Made by a program: the position numbers and the translations under genes. A stretch of DNA of 64,000 bases from Thereva unica. Its lineage: Eukaryota; Arthropoda; Insecta; Diptera; Therevidae. Positions 40,973-54,440 of this stretch are shown one piece after another. Every line of letters starts with the position of its first letter. Position 1 is the first letter of the stretch. The stretch spans positions 8,906,001 to 8,970,000 of the forward strand of contig OX465281.1 of assembly GCA_949987705.1 (NCBI GenBank), in the 5' to 3' direction. The notes below the pieces were generated by a model. The model did no database searches. It had not been told where the DNA came from and was given only the letters and a program-made list of their open reading frames with translations.

Positions 40973-42799
40973 TAGAAGTGTCACAACTTTTATCGGGTGG
41001 TTTGCGGAATTCACTTGTTTCACTAGACATAACATTCCGATGAAACTGTTTCATGCTAACGCCGACGGTTGCGTCTCTGGATGAGCCGGATGCCATTGAG
41101 GATCTCGACATTTGCGACATTCAAGCAACGTTACAAAAGTTTTTTGTTTAGATTTTTGTTCCATTAGTGCGTTTGGTGCAATATTTTGGTTAAGCTTCTG
41201 CTATGTCCAGGAGTTTAAAATCAGGCCCAACTCGTCCTCCATCAAAATCTTCAGGCTTTTACTAACCTATCCTCTCTTCTGTTCCTTCCTTCAAGCCAAG
41301 CTCACTACTAGACTTTGCACCATTACTACATGATAGAGTGGTCGTACAAAGGGAGCTTGGAGTTTCATATAAAAAAATCTTGATTCGGAGGTTCTGATAG
41401 GATGGGCATGTAGAACTATTTATCAAAGCCGTTGGTATGACTGCTCAACATGTCTATTGAAACCTATCAGCTACTGTCAGGATAGAGAAAACCAAGGAAA
41501 GAAAAGTCAAACAAACTCGCGCGCCTTCGCGAAATTCTTTCTACGAACGGAAACGCGGACTGTAATCAAGAACCCAGGTCCCACCAATCAGACCAGGATT
41601 GCTGCCTCGCATAGTTTTCTGGACTTATAAAAAATCTAGCAGGTTTACGTTCCATATCCTCGTAACAAATCTTGTAATCGCCAAATTTGATGTACGGCCT
41701 AGACGACACTAGTAAGAAGGCTCCCAAGTACGGAAACTAGAAGGAGTGACAACAAGGACCATATTGCTGGGATAAGCTACTTGGAGGAGGAATCTTTTTT
41801 ATTTTGTGACTACACTGTTGCTGAGATAGGCAGAACCACAAACACGAATGTCCCAAGCCCTTTGGAGCTAGAATGGTGGGTGGATATGTGAAGCTTTCGT
41901 AAACCAACCAAGCTGTTAAATATTGTCGTTAAGTTACAGGTTTAGCAGGGCTCATGATTTAAAGTAATTGCGGTGAAAGATCTTCCAAAAATCCTTTCTT
42001 CTAGTTACCTGACGAAGTAGGAAAACAAAAAGAGGGTCTACGAGGCTAGGCTGAAATCAAAAACTAGCGGATAGGGGCTGCCTCGTGGTATGTGATGAGT
42101 GAGAAGGTTAACCAAACCGATTAAACTCTTTCTAGGAACATCGACAAGTCATGTTAAAGCTGTTCGACACATCTCCTGGACACAATTTCCATCGCCCTGT
42201 CTCACTCTCTTCACCATAAACCACCTTTGCAGCCGACTCCTGTCGTGTCGTGTGTACGATCATGTGGAATCATCCTTGGTCTGTACATACCTTTAGACAC
42301 ATTAAGCCGCCTGTTTGCAGAAATTCATGTTTTCCTGCCTCTTCGGGTCAAATTGTTTTCTACTAGCTCGGCGAACTAGATCGATATACTCCTTCCTACA
42401 GCGTTGAGTCCTCGTTTTCGTACCCACTATATTGTAAAGAATTTCATTCTTAAAGGACTGCGGAACATTCTTTCGAAGCAGCTACTTTAAATCCTAAAAC
42501 CCGGAAATTTAGGATTAAACTACAAATGCCAGTCGGTCTACCTGGAATTATGAAAAATCAGAAAAACTTCTCAAAGGCATGAATGGTAGAGCAGGTCTTT
42601 AACCTGAGTAGAGAATGTGCAAGAACGACCTGCCAGGGCTTCCCAAAAATCTGCGAATGGGGCGAATGCGAAAGGTAAAGGAATCAGAATTGTCAAACAT
42701 CAGTAAAGTGTCATCGGTGTAATCCGGTTTGAGTACAAGAAAAATCAGGATTATTACAATTCGGAGGGTGGAGTTTCAGGGGTGTTCTTCCTAGTCTCG
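40973..42799. other. non-coding, nothing recognised
   Basis: Short frames only, none with a known motif, and no clear repeats visible by eye. Confidence 0.4.
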
Positions 42800-44260
42800 A
42801 TTCTTTTCACTGACATTGTCAGACTCCCAATCATTTTCCGCCACAACTGAAAGTGTCGCTTCTGTGCCTCATGTCACTTGACAAATAAATCCTCACTACT
42901 GCAGAGAGACGCCCTCGATATTTAGTCAGACCGTCCATCAATTTGCTTGCGAATTGCGCTGCTTCTGTGCAAATATTTGTCCAGCTAATGCCCGGGGCCA
43001 CAATAATCCATTAGCCGGGAAACAAGCCAGAAGTGATTCTTGATCCGAGTAATTTCTTTCCTCCGGCTGCAGACGCCGCGATTAAGATTGATACTGTCGG
43101 CGCCTAACCCCCGCCGACCAGCAGACGACGAGGGCCCCAGCAGCGCCCCTTGCCTCAACATCGACTTAATCCATTTTTCTGCAAGCAAAGTCAACGGCAC
43201 ACAATGCCTTACCTGAAGTACCTCCGACGACACAATGCAAACGCGAGAAGGGGGTGTACTTGGAACTGAGCACGGCAGAAAAAAGAAAAGTGGATGTTCT
43301 TAATCCGGCTAAGGAATTGCGTGCACAGGATCCGGCGCGCCAGGAGAGAGGCTGAGGACTCGTAAATAACCGAGTTAAGCGGCATGAAAACGAAACTGCA
43401 AATTGGGCGTCATAACTCCAGGAGAGAATATCCAGGTGCCAGGTAATGCGAATCTTGTTAGGGGCGCGTGCAAACCGTGCATATCGTCACTGACACGAAA
43501 TTATTTAATAAATTTTCCAGTTCTGAAAATTTCACAACGGAGGAATTCCTGAAACCCCTTCGCAGAGCGTCCACAAAGTCGGAGCAGAGGCGAATGCCTT
43601 GAATTCCACTAAAGCGAAGGTAACCGTCTGAGGATACCTTCAAGGTATGCGGAGTCTGTATCTTTCATACTGTTATTAACTGCATAGTTCAGGAGCCACG
43701 CATACACAGAGGTCACCAGAAGGGAGCGCTGCGGCCAAGGTACCAGCGATATCGATTTACTCTACACCGCCGTGTCCCAGCATAGAAGGTCCGCCACGCC
43801 GCGCCAGCTGCTGGCCGGCGGCGTCCGCTCTTGGACCTGACATCAATCCCAATCCGCTGTTCGCATATGGTCGGATGCAGTTGAAATTGATGATTCTGAC
43901 TGGTTTGAAAAATTGCCCGAGATGGACAAGACTCGCCGTCCCACATGACGCCTATTCAATCCGATATTTGGATGGAGCTCGATTTATGGACAATCCGGCG
44001 GAAAGTATTTCCCAGCGGGACCCATGTGGATCATCTGATTTAATTGATTGCAGTCCGTACTTAGCCAGCCCCTGGCCGGCACACGGAGAAAAGGGAACAA
44101 GCCGACTTTTCGTACCCGGGCTTATCTCTCTTATCCTATAGTCGTCGATTTTATCACACTCGGGCTCCGGGGCCGTGATTAATGAGACTCATACGTGGAT
44201 TGATTGATGGCGGCGATGAATGGGAACACGAACGTTTATTACTTATGTTTTGACTTTTGC
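42800..44260. other. GC-richer unique stretch, possible regulatory DNA
   Basis: This stretch is visibly richer in G+C than its surroundings, lacks transposon motifs, and has no long frame. It contains homeodomain- and PBC-type words: CCATTAGCCGG, TTTAATTGATTGC (about 44038), GTGATTAATGAGAC (about 44175) and TGGATTGATTGATGG (about 44196). This is consistent with an enhancer-bearing intron or intergenic region. The inference is weak without conservation data. Confidence 0.3.
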
Positions 44261-45299
44261 AAATTGCCTCTGGAAGTGAATTTTTTCGGTGGGGGTGTTT
44301 TACGGCGGAAATGGTCATAAAGGTCGGATTAGGCTGAGGTGAAGAAACACCTATTTTTTTTTGTTGCGCTTTTGACTGTAGTTCAGGAAGTCGGATTATA
44401 AATTCTGATGGGAGTTTTATGGAGACATAAATCTAGACGCGCAATTTAGTTTGGTGCTTTTTTGTAACATCCGAAGTAGTTTAAACGCGATTAGTTTTCC
44501 CGGGAAATATAATATTTTTGCAAGATGTGAGGCTGGTTGGAGGAGTTTGAAATTAATAATTTGAAACGATAAGAGAATCATAAAAGAAGGAACGAAACAG
44601 GATGCCTTTTAAAAATTAATTGCCGCTTATGCTCAAGCACCAGTAATTATGAACGTTTCGTGACTTTCTCTAAGTCTCTTAGTTTCTTAGAATTATTCCA
44701 AAATTAATATGTTTCCATTGAAAACAGCATTAGTTATTACAGTAGGAAATTACCAAGGAGAATTTAGAAAAAATAAATCGACCACAGGCCATAGGTATTT
44801 ATAATGAGACAATTCTGCGAACTGAAATGAAAGCTGGACCATGTGTTTGTTCTTTTTTAAATTGTTAAAAAACCTAGAATGTCGGCTGTTCATACGGGCT
44901 GAACCACACCGAAAGCTGGAGGTCCGGAATTGGCCACCTCTAAGAGATTCATTCTTGTGCTGTTTTTTAACATGGCTAAGAAGTTGTTGGGCACAGTAAA
45001 AAGAATTTCAGGATACTTGCACTTGTTGGCTTTACTTATTGCGTTGATTTCAAGGCACCGCGTCCTAAGTAACAATTTACGAAGCTTAAAAAATTGTGAT
45101 GAAGCTGCTGGCCTAAAAGTCACCCTTCATAGTAGACAGCCAACTGTGCATCTGTCTTCTCCATATCCACACTTGAAGCTCGGCCAGAACAAGTAAAAAT
45201 AATTGAGGACTAGTTTTTTTGAAAATTATATGCGCAACACGCGCCGGCAACACTGTTACAGATATGAATGTCCGTATATTCGCAATCGACCATTCCAAA
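44261..45299. other. non-coding, nothing recognised
   Basis: Frames at 44890-45196 on both strands mirror each other and match nothing I know. Confidence 0.4.
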
Positions 45300-45430
45300 C
45301 GAGAGTGTCGTGTTCCCAAGTGGAATCCCATCTAAGTACTAACCGCTTTCAAGGTTGCTGGACCAACGCAATCTAACGATAACCGGTCTACTGAGTATGC
45401 TAATGGTACCCTTTATGGTTACCATGATTA
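45300..45430 (-). repeat. 5S rRNA-derived repeat, copy 1
   Basis: On the minus strand it matches the inner and 3' part of insect 5S rRNA: GGTTAGTACTTAGATGGG (internal promoter box A region, about 45326-45343), then CTTGGGAACAC toward 45310; upstream pieces ACCGGTTATCG and GGTAACCATAAAGG are degraded versions of the 5' half. It cannot be a functional 5S gene, since the middle is altered. A second, differently degraded copy at 49545-49690 shares the same changes (CTTTCAAAG/AAGG at the box edge) and the same 5' extension (GAAGAAAAAGG), so the two descend from one dispersed family, SINE3-like or a 5S pseudogene lineage. Confidence 0.7.
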
Positions 45431-47499
45431 TTGCCTTTTTCTTCATCCTATACAATTTTTTGATACCCCAATTTTGCTCCTTTTAGTCTAGAAACAGTGT
45501 GAGAGTGCCGTGCGTCTTTCTGCGTCTTGCAGCGGGCTGCGGACGTACCGTGCTTGTTTCATTCTAAGTGTGGACGAGTATAATTTTTATTCAGGGGTGC
45601 TGATACACCCACTAGAGGATGCGAAATAAAGCGCCACCCTTTGTCCTATTAGGTATTCTCTCGGCAATTAAGACCGATTTACAATGCTAACCAGCAGAGA
45701 TTTGAGGCTCCTCAATTCAATATCCATCCCAACAGATGAAAACCCGATAGAGCGCACGGAATTTCTAACTCGTTTTGGTACACACATGAAAGGTATCTCT
45801 GCATCACAGCCTAGACAGCCAATACAGAAGGATGTGTACAACTTAGAGAACGCGGACTACGCTTTCATTCATACAGATCGTGTTCGGCGGCCAAATTGGC
45901 TTATGGTAGCAGAAATTTCAGGAATTAGACCAACAGCATAGCCAGGAGGAGATGGATTGACTCTCTGAATTTTGACACATACGCAATGCTCCACATTTGG
46001 AACTGAAGAGATGAAGGCAAGGAACGGTAAAATATGGGAAAAAGTCCTAGAGGATTCCAAAGCTCGATTTGGCCTGTAGCGCTATTCGATGGCTAGATGG
46101 TAGGTCCACACGACAAAGAGTTTTGTTAGTACACAGCTTTGTACTGTAGCCTTCAATAGATTCTTGTCGGTACAACAAAGCAGCGTAGACAAATGTCGGT
46201 ACTTAAGTCTTTACCTTTGTAGTACTGAGAAATCCGCACAGTCTTTCTTTCTACATGCTATCCTAAACCTTAAGTTACAAGGTCCGTACGAACAGATTTC
46301 TGCCTTTTTGAATGCCAACATAATGTCTGTGCCAACTTTTCATTACGGCAGGCTCCACAGTTAAACCTACATGCATATTTCCTGCACCTGCACCACATTG
46401 TCTTCGAAGACAACTTTTTTGGGGCTCTGTGGTAAGACCGTATTGTGTGGACCCACCATTAAGAGGCATTTCACAGTGACTAGGAGGGCAAACTTTATTG
46501 GCTCTGATGATTGCGGTGACTCGATGATGCCGATTGAGCCTGCGCAGCTGAAGCGCCCTGATTTTTGTAACATTCGGGGATTGACGAGAATTTTTTTAGA
46601 GGACTGCCACTTTAATCAACTGAACCGTTGTTGATTTTTGTGAATATCAGGTGGCAGGGTACGCCAGATTGTGGAATTTTAAGCCCTGTTGGGCAGAAGG
46701 CTAGCAAACCACTCCCACAAAAACACTTCAAATTGGTGAAAAATGACTGGATGGTTAGCAAAACGAATTTGAACTTGTAATGTAACAACGCAGCTATCTG
46801 ATTGACGAGTGGATTAAGTCCTCAACGGAATCAACCGATATGGACACCCACGAGGACTTCAGCTAATACCAAATTTGGGCGAAAAATGGCGAGTTACTCA
46901 ATTCATCATAAGAAACCTTCAAGTTTTCATCAACAGATGCTTAGTTAGCAGAGCGCCACAAGGAACTAAAGGAGTAGATATATGAAGAAAGAGAAGAGCT
47001 GAGCCTGCAGCATCAGGAGTTACAATTTAATGTAAATGGTTGTTGTCCGCAAAACGCTCGATGGCGATACCAGAATAATAGATCCAATTTGTGACACAAC
47101 CAATTTGCATTGTGAACGTTGTAGTTCATGGTCAATCATAATATTTTTAAGCTGTTGTTTAAAGTGGGAAAAACAATCGTGTGTATCTGTTGTCATTAAT
47201 GAAAGTTTTTACTTTGTACTTAGGTAGGGAAACCAATTTTCTGTCACCAACTATTCTCCACGTAGTGTTAACATTAGAACTAGCTAGCTCATACTTAGAG
47301 CCACCACTGATTACAATCATCGAAATAGCCAAGTGCCAGCAATAGGCAACTCCCATAGCATAATCCCATCACCAACCACAAGGTATATGGCTGCTACACA
47401 CACATAACCACCTGATATAAATCTACTACTGCGGCTGCTTTATCACCTTGTATTGTTCAGGTACCTCAGGTGTTCTCTAAATAATATTTCTGCCGCTTA
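45431..47499. other. non-coding, nothing recognised
   Basis: Only short frames without known motifs. No clear element ends. Confidence 0.4.
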
Positions 47500-48820
47500 A
47501 TTGTCTCGAATATAGAAACTTGTTATGACATTTAGCGGAATTACAAAGAATGAAAGGATATTCATGTTGCTTCTTGCTGCTGCCATTTACAACATGAACG
47601 GCACAAATCCTCCCGATTACTGCCCGCAAGCACACTATAAACTGGCGAACATCAATACGGTTTACGAACGGGCCCCGTGATGAATGCTTGCCCACGGCGG
47701 ATATAATAGTGTGGCATATTCGCACTTTATGGTCACCATTTTTTCGCCCGGACAGTTGCTTTGTGTCCGGGCTGCGGTAATCGCCGGCAATTTATCGTTA
47801 ACTGCCCCAACACACCGGCCACATTAGGCTGCAACAATCTTGGCAGTATTTGCGTTCTATTCTTGGTGACACGTTCAGGTCGTACACGCCGAGGAGGTGC
47901 GCCCCCCCGGTCTCCCTTCGGCCGCCATTGTTTAACTGCGCGTAGTTGCCACCTGGAATACAGATAAGACTCGGCCTGTTTGTCGATAAGAAATTGTTAC
48001 AAATTAACCGAACAATTGAACAACTTGTAGCGAACGCACGGCTGAATGATTTTGTATTACACGCCGGGGAAACGAGAAGATCGGGAAAAGTGGCTGAAGA
48101 AAGGTCGGGGTTTTAATGACCCCAAAAAAACAAAGATCCTTTCACAAAAGAGTCCTGAACACGTCATTCTGGCGGGATTAAGAGCGTGATTCACCTTTAT
48201 GCTGTGCTGTGCTCCTTTCGCTTTCCTTAACTCCTTGCCAAGAAATGATTCACGGAAAATCTTTAGAAGAAAATTCATCGCCCGTTCGCGGATGATGGAA
48301 GGAAAAAACGTTGAAAGGTGCACAAGTAATTTTCCATGTAAGTGCGCGGCTGGAAATTTTCCACGACAATAAGTCCTTTTGAGGTTGGAGGAAATGCTAA
48401 AAGAATCTCTGCCGGTGGCGCTGTAGTAGGACCCCCTCGGCCCCCCTCCGACTATATGTTCCCATTGCCGCGCGCCACAACAACATCATTTCCGCAAGCG
48501 ATCCATTAAGACATCAACGGCAGAAGCAGGAGCAGGAACGGGACGGGCTCGTTGATAGTGATTCCGCTCCGCCATAAATCACAGTCAGTCTTAGTAAATT
48601 ACGGTCTGTCGGAAGGGTTGGACCTCATTACACGCCAAGTCAAATCCAGTTGCTTGCATGAAATTTAATAATTCAGATTCGATGCAAATTTGTGCTAAGG
48701 ACATCATGGGACATAAATCTCGGCGCGCTCATTAAAACGATTTCCCTGTACCACCCCCGCCGCCCCAGCGATCGTCCGCAGGGAAAATGCCGAATGGAAT
48801 GAGAAAAAAATTAAATAAGG
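47500..48820. other. GC-richer unique stretch, possible regulatory DNA
   Basis: Low transposon content and higher G+C. At 48680-48690 lies GATGCAAATTTG, a perfect octamer (POU-type) site, beside AATTTAATAATTC and CTCATTAAAACG. CATAAATCTCGGCGCG at about 48714 echoes ACATAAATCTAGACGCGC at about 44425. No frame is convincing. Confidence 0.3.
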
Positions 48821-49544
48821 TCTAACGTTTGTGACACAGTGGGGGTAGAATGGGGTAGCACTGGTGGGGGTGGTGGGTCGGGTTTTTTTTCTGCAGTTCT
48901 TTTTTTTCTACTTCCACCCTGTAAATTTTCAAGAGGGGCGTAAATCGATTTAACAAAATGCCACCCGGTGCACCTCTTTACAAGTTACTCCCCCACCACC
49001 AACTTGAGTGTATTTATAAAAAGAGTGAGAATTTAAGATTTTCGTTAAATGTTTAAAGCAAGGATTTAAGGATTTTTCTACTTCGACTAGTCTCAAAGGA
49101 TTTTATTTTACAGCTTCGTATATTGAAAGAGTTTTTTTAAGACCTTGGAATAGATAAAATTATGCACAGATCTTACCAAGGCTTTCACTTTTATGAAGTT
49201 GAGCTCCAAATAGCAACGATTCTGGTTTTGATTGAATATTGAATATACCTTCAAGTTTCGTTTAAACTGTATTGAAAATCCTGAAAGTCAGCACAATCGA
49301 TTTACTAATACTCAGACAAAAGTAACATTCTTTTTGCACATATAAATCGAGATTGTATGAGGAACCTTACTAACTTTACTAATACCTTCTACTTTAAACT
49401 CAACTTATATTTTTTCCAATTTTCATCATCTAACAAATGCGTGATTGTTCGAATCAATCTCCCGCTGGAAATGGAGTGCTCCAATAGCCATGTTTGATCA
49501 CTCCTCGAATAGCTTTGATTTTGGTCATCTTTTGAAATTGCCTT
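48821..49544. other. non-coding, nothing recognised
   Basis: AT-rich with homopolymer runs. No gene motif. Confidence 0.4.
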
Positions 49545-49690
49545 TTGCTTTCCAAGCGCGAGCGTGGTTTTACTAATGCAGTCCCCCAACTAAATTCTAA
49601 CCACTTTCAAAGCTGCTTGTCCTCCGTATTGAACGAGAGCCGGCCACCCTTTATGGTCACGAAGCTAATCGCCCTTTTTCTTCGCTCTAT
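49545..49690 (-). repeat. 5S rRNA-derived repeat, copy 2
   Basis: Minus strand: GGCCGGCTCTCGTTC corresponds to the 5S segment around GGTTCTCGTCCG, and AAGCAGCTTTGAAAGTGGTTA followed by GTTGGGGGACTGC corresponds to the box A to 3' region. Degraded, but collinear with copy 1, including the upstream GACCATAAAGGGT. See the entry at 45300. Confidence 0.65.
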
Positions 49691-51339
49691 CCCCCTGAGC
49701 AGCATTCTCAAATTTTCCCACTGTTTGTTTACAGATTCCTTACATAGATAGGCCCAAGGTCCGAGGACGGGGTCACAATTGGCTCTGAAGAAGTATCACG
49801 CGCGTATAGTGTGCTTGGAGTAACTTTTGATCCAGCCAGTCATATTCAAGTACTGGATAAGATCTTCTAATTTGAACTTCAAAAACTCCAAATGCACAGT
49901 GTCTGATCCTAGTCGGGATGGATGTCTGTTTGCCTTGCTGGCTTATTCCTCAGCACAGCTAGGACAGTGCGTCTTAGTATGGAAATGACCGACACGACTC
50001 TTTCAATGTACTTTCGTGCCGTAATCAGCATGTCTGGGTATGTCTGCTTGCTTTAGTCGGACAAAGTAATTCTAGCCTTGGCACATGAAGCACTCTACCA
50101 CCTGAAGCTTGCTCTTGAAAGCAAGGTGATATGTCACACAGCATCTTTTGTACATTATTCTGTGATATGTCTCCATGGTTTACTCGTGAACTGGTCAATT
50201 CTTATTTCGTTGATGTTCCTGTTCTCCTGTATCCACAAATTTTGCACAGCTTAGACAAAGGGAAGAAAATATTCTAGCGCTGACTCTGGCTTGGAGCCAC
50301 CTGTATTTGGAACACTGAAGAATATCAGAACAAGTGCCCGGCGCGGATGGCATACTACCAGTCATGCCACAGAGACTACCCGAGCAAAGTCAACAGCAAC
50401 AGCGGTAAAACTTCTGCAGCAGTTTAAGCCCTGGTCCTATGTATGGTGGCATAGAACCTGGCTTAGGCGTTTTTCAAAGAACTGAGGATATTTGCACAAG
50501 GCCGACTGCAACACATCGCTCATCTAGATGTAGAGAAATCCGAAGAGGAAAGCTGCTAAGGCTAAGACCGATTTTTCACCTATAGGTGAGATTCAAACTG
50601 CGTGAATTGAGTTTCATATTCGTGAGGACCTCGAAACTTACCGGAGTTTTTGAAATATACCCCAGGATCGATTCGTATGGTACACGAACGATACCTGATG
50701 AAAAGATCTGCGGGGAAAGTCCCAAGTTTGCTAGCGGGATGATCCCGGAAACTCTATCTATTGTTCGTCTACTTCTACTAAGAAAGATTTAGTCTGCAAG
50801 CAGATTTGTATCCTTTCTGATAACGAGGAGTTAACATCGCGCCCCCTTGATGAGTTAGGTACTATTAATAAAGTGATCGGTATGTAGTTATCGGGCCATC
50901 AGGGTTTCGGGTAAATAAATGAAACCGACAGGCAGGCCGGAAATGGCACTGTATTATTTGGTCCGGAACTGGTTTTAGGAGAACCCATGACTTTGACGAA
51001 AAGATCCCCAGATGGTATAAATCTCTGCTAGATTAGAAGCGAACCACCCGGAAGCCAAACCCTAGGCATGATCAATTTCAAGGGGTTTCTTCTTTTTTCT
51101 TCTAGTAACGCGACCAGATAACTCTTGGGGAGTAGTGGAAAGGATATCGGACCGTTTGTCTAGATTACTGCACAATGGGCCTATGGAGGATCCAAAAGGC
51201 GGAGGACCCTACCGGTGGGCTTTGCTACATTCTCTGTTACTGTCCCGCAATAGCGAGGAGTAGCGGTTCGTTGCTTGCTTATCAGACAGACAACTCTATG
51301 CGAAAAATTTGTACGCAGACAAATGAGCTTGATCTCGCG
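49691..51339. other. non-coding, nothing recognised
   Basis: No motif-bearing frame and no clear repeat. Confidence 0.4.
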
Positions 51340-51796
51340 ATTTTTTTTTTTTTTTTGTGACAGACTAGAGGCTTAGGGAAAGTCCCTTTGTACTGTCGAC
51401 AATCTATTTTTTCGTATACATTGTCGAACAACAGCTCTAGCCGGAAGATAGAGAGAGAAGAGAGACAGAAGAGGCGGAAGGAACTGCCATAACCTAGTCG
51501 CGATATATTTTTATTCCACCTACTCGCAACCATTTCGCGACTCTGACATCGGGGCATCGAGAACAACTCGGTGGAGTGTTATGCCTCCTGAAACGCGTTG
51601 AATCTCATCAACCAACCGATGAAATGCGCTTGGTGGAGCAGGGAAGGCTATGACAGGAGGAATCAGGAATGTAAAGAGGGAAAGTTATGTGTGGGAAAAT
51701 GGAAAAGGCGAAGGATCGTGGGCCTAGCCGGGATTCGAACCCGGGACCTCTGAGATAGCAGTCAGGCGCCTTAACCCTAGACTACCGAGGCCCCCC
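51340..51796 (-). mobile_element. tRNA-derived SINE, copy 2 (full length with A tail)
   Basis: Read on the minus strand it begins GGGGCCTCGGTAGTCTAGGG (tRNA head with box A). The perfect box B GGTTCGAATCC is the complement of 51731-51741, and the head ends near 51720 with an acceptor-like TAGGCC. The body follows (ATCCTTCGCCTTTTCC, CTTTACATTCCTG), and a run of about 17 A ends it (the T run at 51340-51356). The tRNA-like fold has an intact T arm and a mostly paired acceptor stem, but an irregular anticodon arm (CTGA-CTGCTATC-TCAG, 8-nt loop), so it is a SINE and not a tRNA gene. The total is about 457 bp. A target duplication is not evident. Confidence 0.85.
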
Positions 51797-53999
51797 GATT
51801 AGAATTACAAATCTAAGGTGTAAGGTAATGGTGCAATTATTTCAGTACAGACAGAAAAAAACTAATTTCTGAAATTAAAAAAAAAAAAAAATACAACTAC
51901 TCCAGAAACATTAAATTTTAAATCCTTGAAAAAAGCCAACAATTGTAAAATCCTTTTTCCCTCCCATTCATTCTATTTTAAACGGTTTTTTCATTTTGTC
52001 AAACATGACAGGTAAAACAAAATCAATAAAATCAATTTTTATTTTTCTTCAATCAACAATAAAAGGACTCCGCCAAACTGACAGACAGGTTGTCTTGAGA
52101 GAATCATTGAATGCCCCCCAATCATCAATGTCGAGAAGCGAAAATATTTCGAAGTGCTTCGCAAATTGTTTTTTCTGTTTAACTGCGAGAGAGAAAAATG
52201 ATTGAAGGAGTAAAAGGCTGGCCTGGAGCTGCTCATTAATCACAACTGGAGCATAAATCTAATTTTAATTCAAAGAGTTGAGCCCAAGGAGTCGCAGGAA
52301 GTCATTATTTGAAGCGCAGTTATCCTTAATAATAATTTTGCTTTTTTTGCATAATTTAAAGAATATTGCTCCTTGGGGGGTTTTTAAAAAATATATTTTT
52401 TTGCTGTGCAGGAAATAACGAGGGAATTTATTTAATTATGCACCTAAACTTGGCAGCACAGGACACGAGTATGGAACATTTTTTAAGGGTTTGAAGAATT
52501 GTGAAAGCTGCAATAATTGTACGAGAAATTTTACCAAAAAGTTGTCTATTATTGTCTAGGTGCGAAACCAGGATAAAAGAGCTTTTGTGACGTCATAGAT
52601 ACTCCAAGAGCTTTTCGAAACTTTTTAGTTTCAAATAACTAGAATCATTTGGGATTACTTCAACTTTTAGTTAGTGCATTTTTTCGATACGTTATGTTTT
52701 AAACAGTGGATGGTAACGAGTACTGCTGTTAATACCTGTTAATTAAAGACTCCATCGAACCTCATTAAAACCCCCGACAATTTGTACAATTCCCTAAACA
52801 ATTACATCAATTTTCCGATACATATTTTTTCTGACAAACTTGAAACGAAATTACACTCACACACAATTTCCTAAAAGAGTTTCTTCCAACAGCTAAATAA
52901 AGAAACTCATGATTTCCTCAAGTTTCCAATATTTCACCGATAAGAAATGAAAGGAGAAATTCACTGTTGACAAAGGGTTATCGAGGCCCCTTTGTAACGT
53001 AACCTGTTGTGCACATTTTATCCTGTCGATAAAATTCAATTTTTTTACGAATCGAGTAAAGAGTTAGAGGACGAAGAAAAAAACAGGAAAAATACTGTGA
53101 AAATACATACAGGAAAAGAAAGGAAAAACATTCTATGTGACATGACTTAAGACGGAGCCAAGGAGCGGCATTGCCCCTGTGGGATCTCTGCCGCACAATA
53201 ATCGACTTCAATTAATGTCGTTTGTCAGTTCGGGTTTTATCCAGCCCGATGAGCCGAAAGATATTGTTTCCGTCATATTGATTTTGATCGCAACTGATGG
53301 ACCCCAGCTCCGAGGCCAATTGTATGTGAATAGTGCGGGGGTTTTCCTGCTGCTGCTGGTGGTGGGAGGATGAACATAATTTATTTAGTTATGTTGTTAT
53401 GAAAATTTTGTAAATTTCATTTTCGATAAACATGTTCTCGTTGTTCGATTGACCGATTAGATTAGGGATAGGATATCATGCTGTTGAATATGTTTGATGG
53501 AGGACGTAAACTGTTGCTTGGAATTTTTTTCGATAAAGCTGAGAAATTGGAGACTACTTCAATATTTGATGATGATTCTACGATGTCGCAAGCAAGCTTA
53601 GAATAAGCAGAAACACAAACCGCGATAAAACCATAAGGCTTGGGTGAATCTATACTGAGACGACCAAGTGTGGAAGTTCTAAGTTTAGAAATCACATTTT
53701 GTACTACCGACAAATTTTGTCGACAGTCTTGACATGATGGAATGTCTAGCCGTAAGCCAAGTTCGAAGAAGAGAGGGTTAAGAATTATGACAAGCCTGCA
53801 GAATGGTCATTGAATTTAAATGAGCCATTCGTTTGAACTCATGAAAGTTTAAGGAGTTCAGAAGTACTAACTATTCCTAGAGTGGCCCAAGGGTTTGACT
53901 AGGGAGCAAATGGTATCAACACCGATAGGTTTCAGGCCCTCACATTCTAGTTCTGTAGAATTAGATCAATACCAATAGTAGCTAAAAGGGCTAGGTGGC
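51797..53999. other. non-coding, nothing recognised
   Basis: AT-rich, with short frames only. A CTG/TGG-rich patch lies at about 53346-53370. Confidence 0.4.
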
Positions 54000-54440
54000 A
54001 TCAGTTCAGTTCGGTTCAATGGCACTACAGCCCAAATCTAGCCTTGGCTTCCTTCAGTTTTCCCCTCCAACTTTCTTGCACACTGGCTAGAGTCCTCCAA
54101 TTTCGTAGGCCCTACACGTGTGCAGCGTCTGCTCCTACGGTTTCAAACCCTTTTTTCCTCGTTCGTCCTACTGGCCTGTCACGGAGTATGATTCCCTTAT
54201 ATACCTTGCATATTGTTTTGTTTTCCGGTGTTCGCTCTACACGTCCCGCCCATCATAGTCTATTTATGTTTTTTATGTCCTGCCCGTCGAAGTCTATAGC
54301 TGACAATATCTATCTCTATCCGCGCTGGAAACTCGAATTGTCCACAGGCCACGACGTGGACGTGGTGGAAAAGACTTTGCTGTCAGCGCTGTGATTATGT
54401 ATGGTATTCACACCCTGGACGTGTGAAAACCATAAGACCT
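54000..54440 (-). pseudogene. LINE 3'-end relic
   Basis: The minus strand contains a C-terminal LINE segment (RNWRTLASVQESWRGKLKEA then KARFGL) followed by a stop and the 3' end GCTGTAGTGCCATTGAACC. The EAKARF-stop and GCTGTAG.GCCA end are shared with LINE relic B near 21465-21520. The upstream part (54100-54400) is too worn to read. Confidence 0.6.

Noticed and set aside
45300..45430. functional 5S rRNA gene
   Set aside because: Only parts match 5S, the middle is altered and a similarly altered copy exists, so it is a derived repeat.
51720..51796. tRNA gene on the minus strand
   Set aside because: The T arm and boxes are good, but the anticodon arm is irregular, a non-tRNA body and A tail follow, and two related copies exist in the window, so it is a SINE head.
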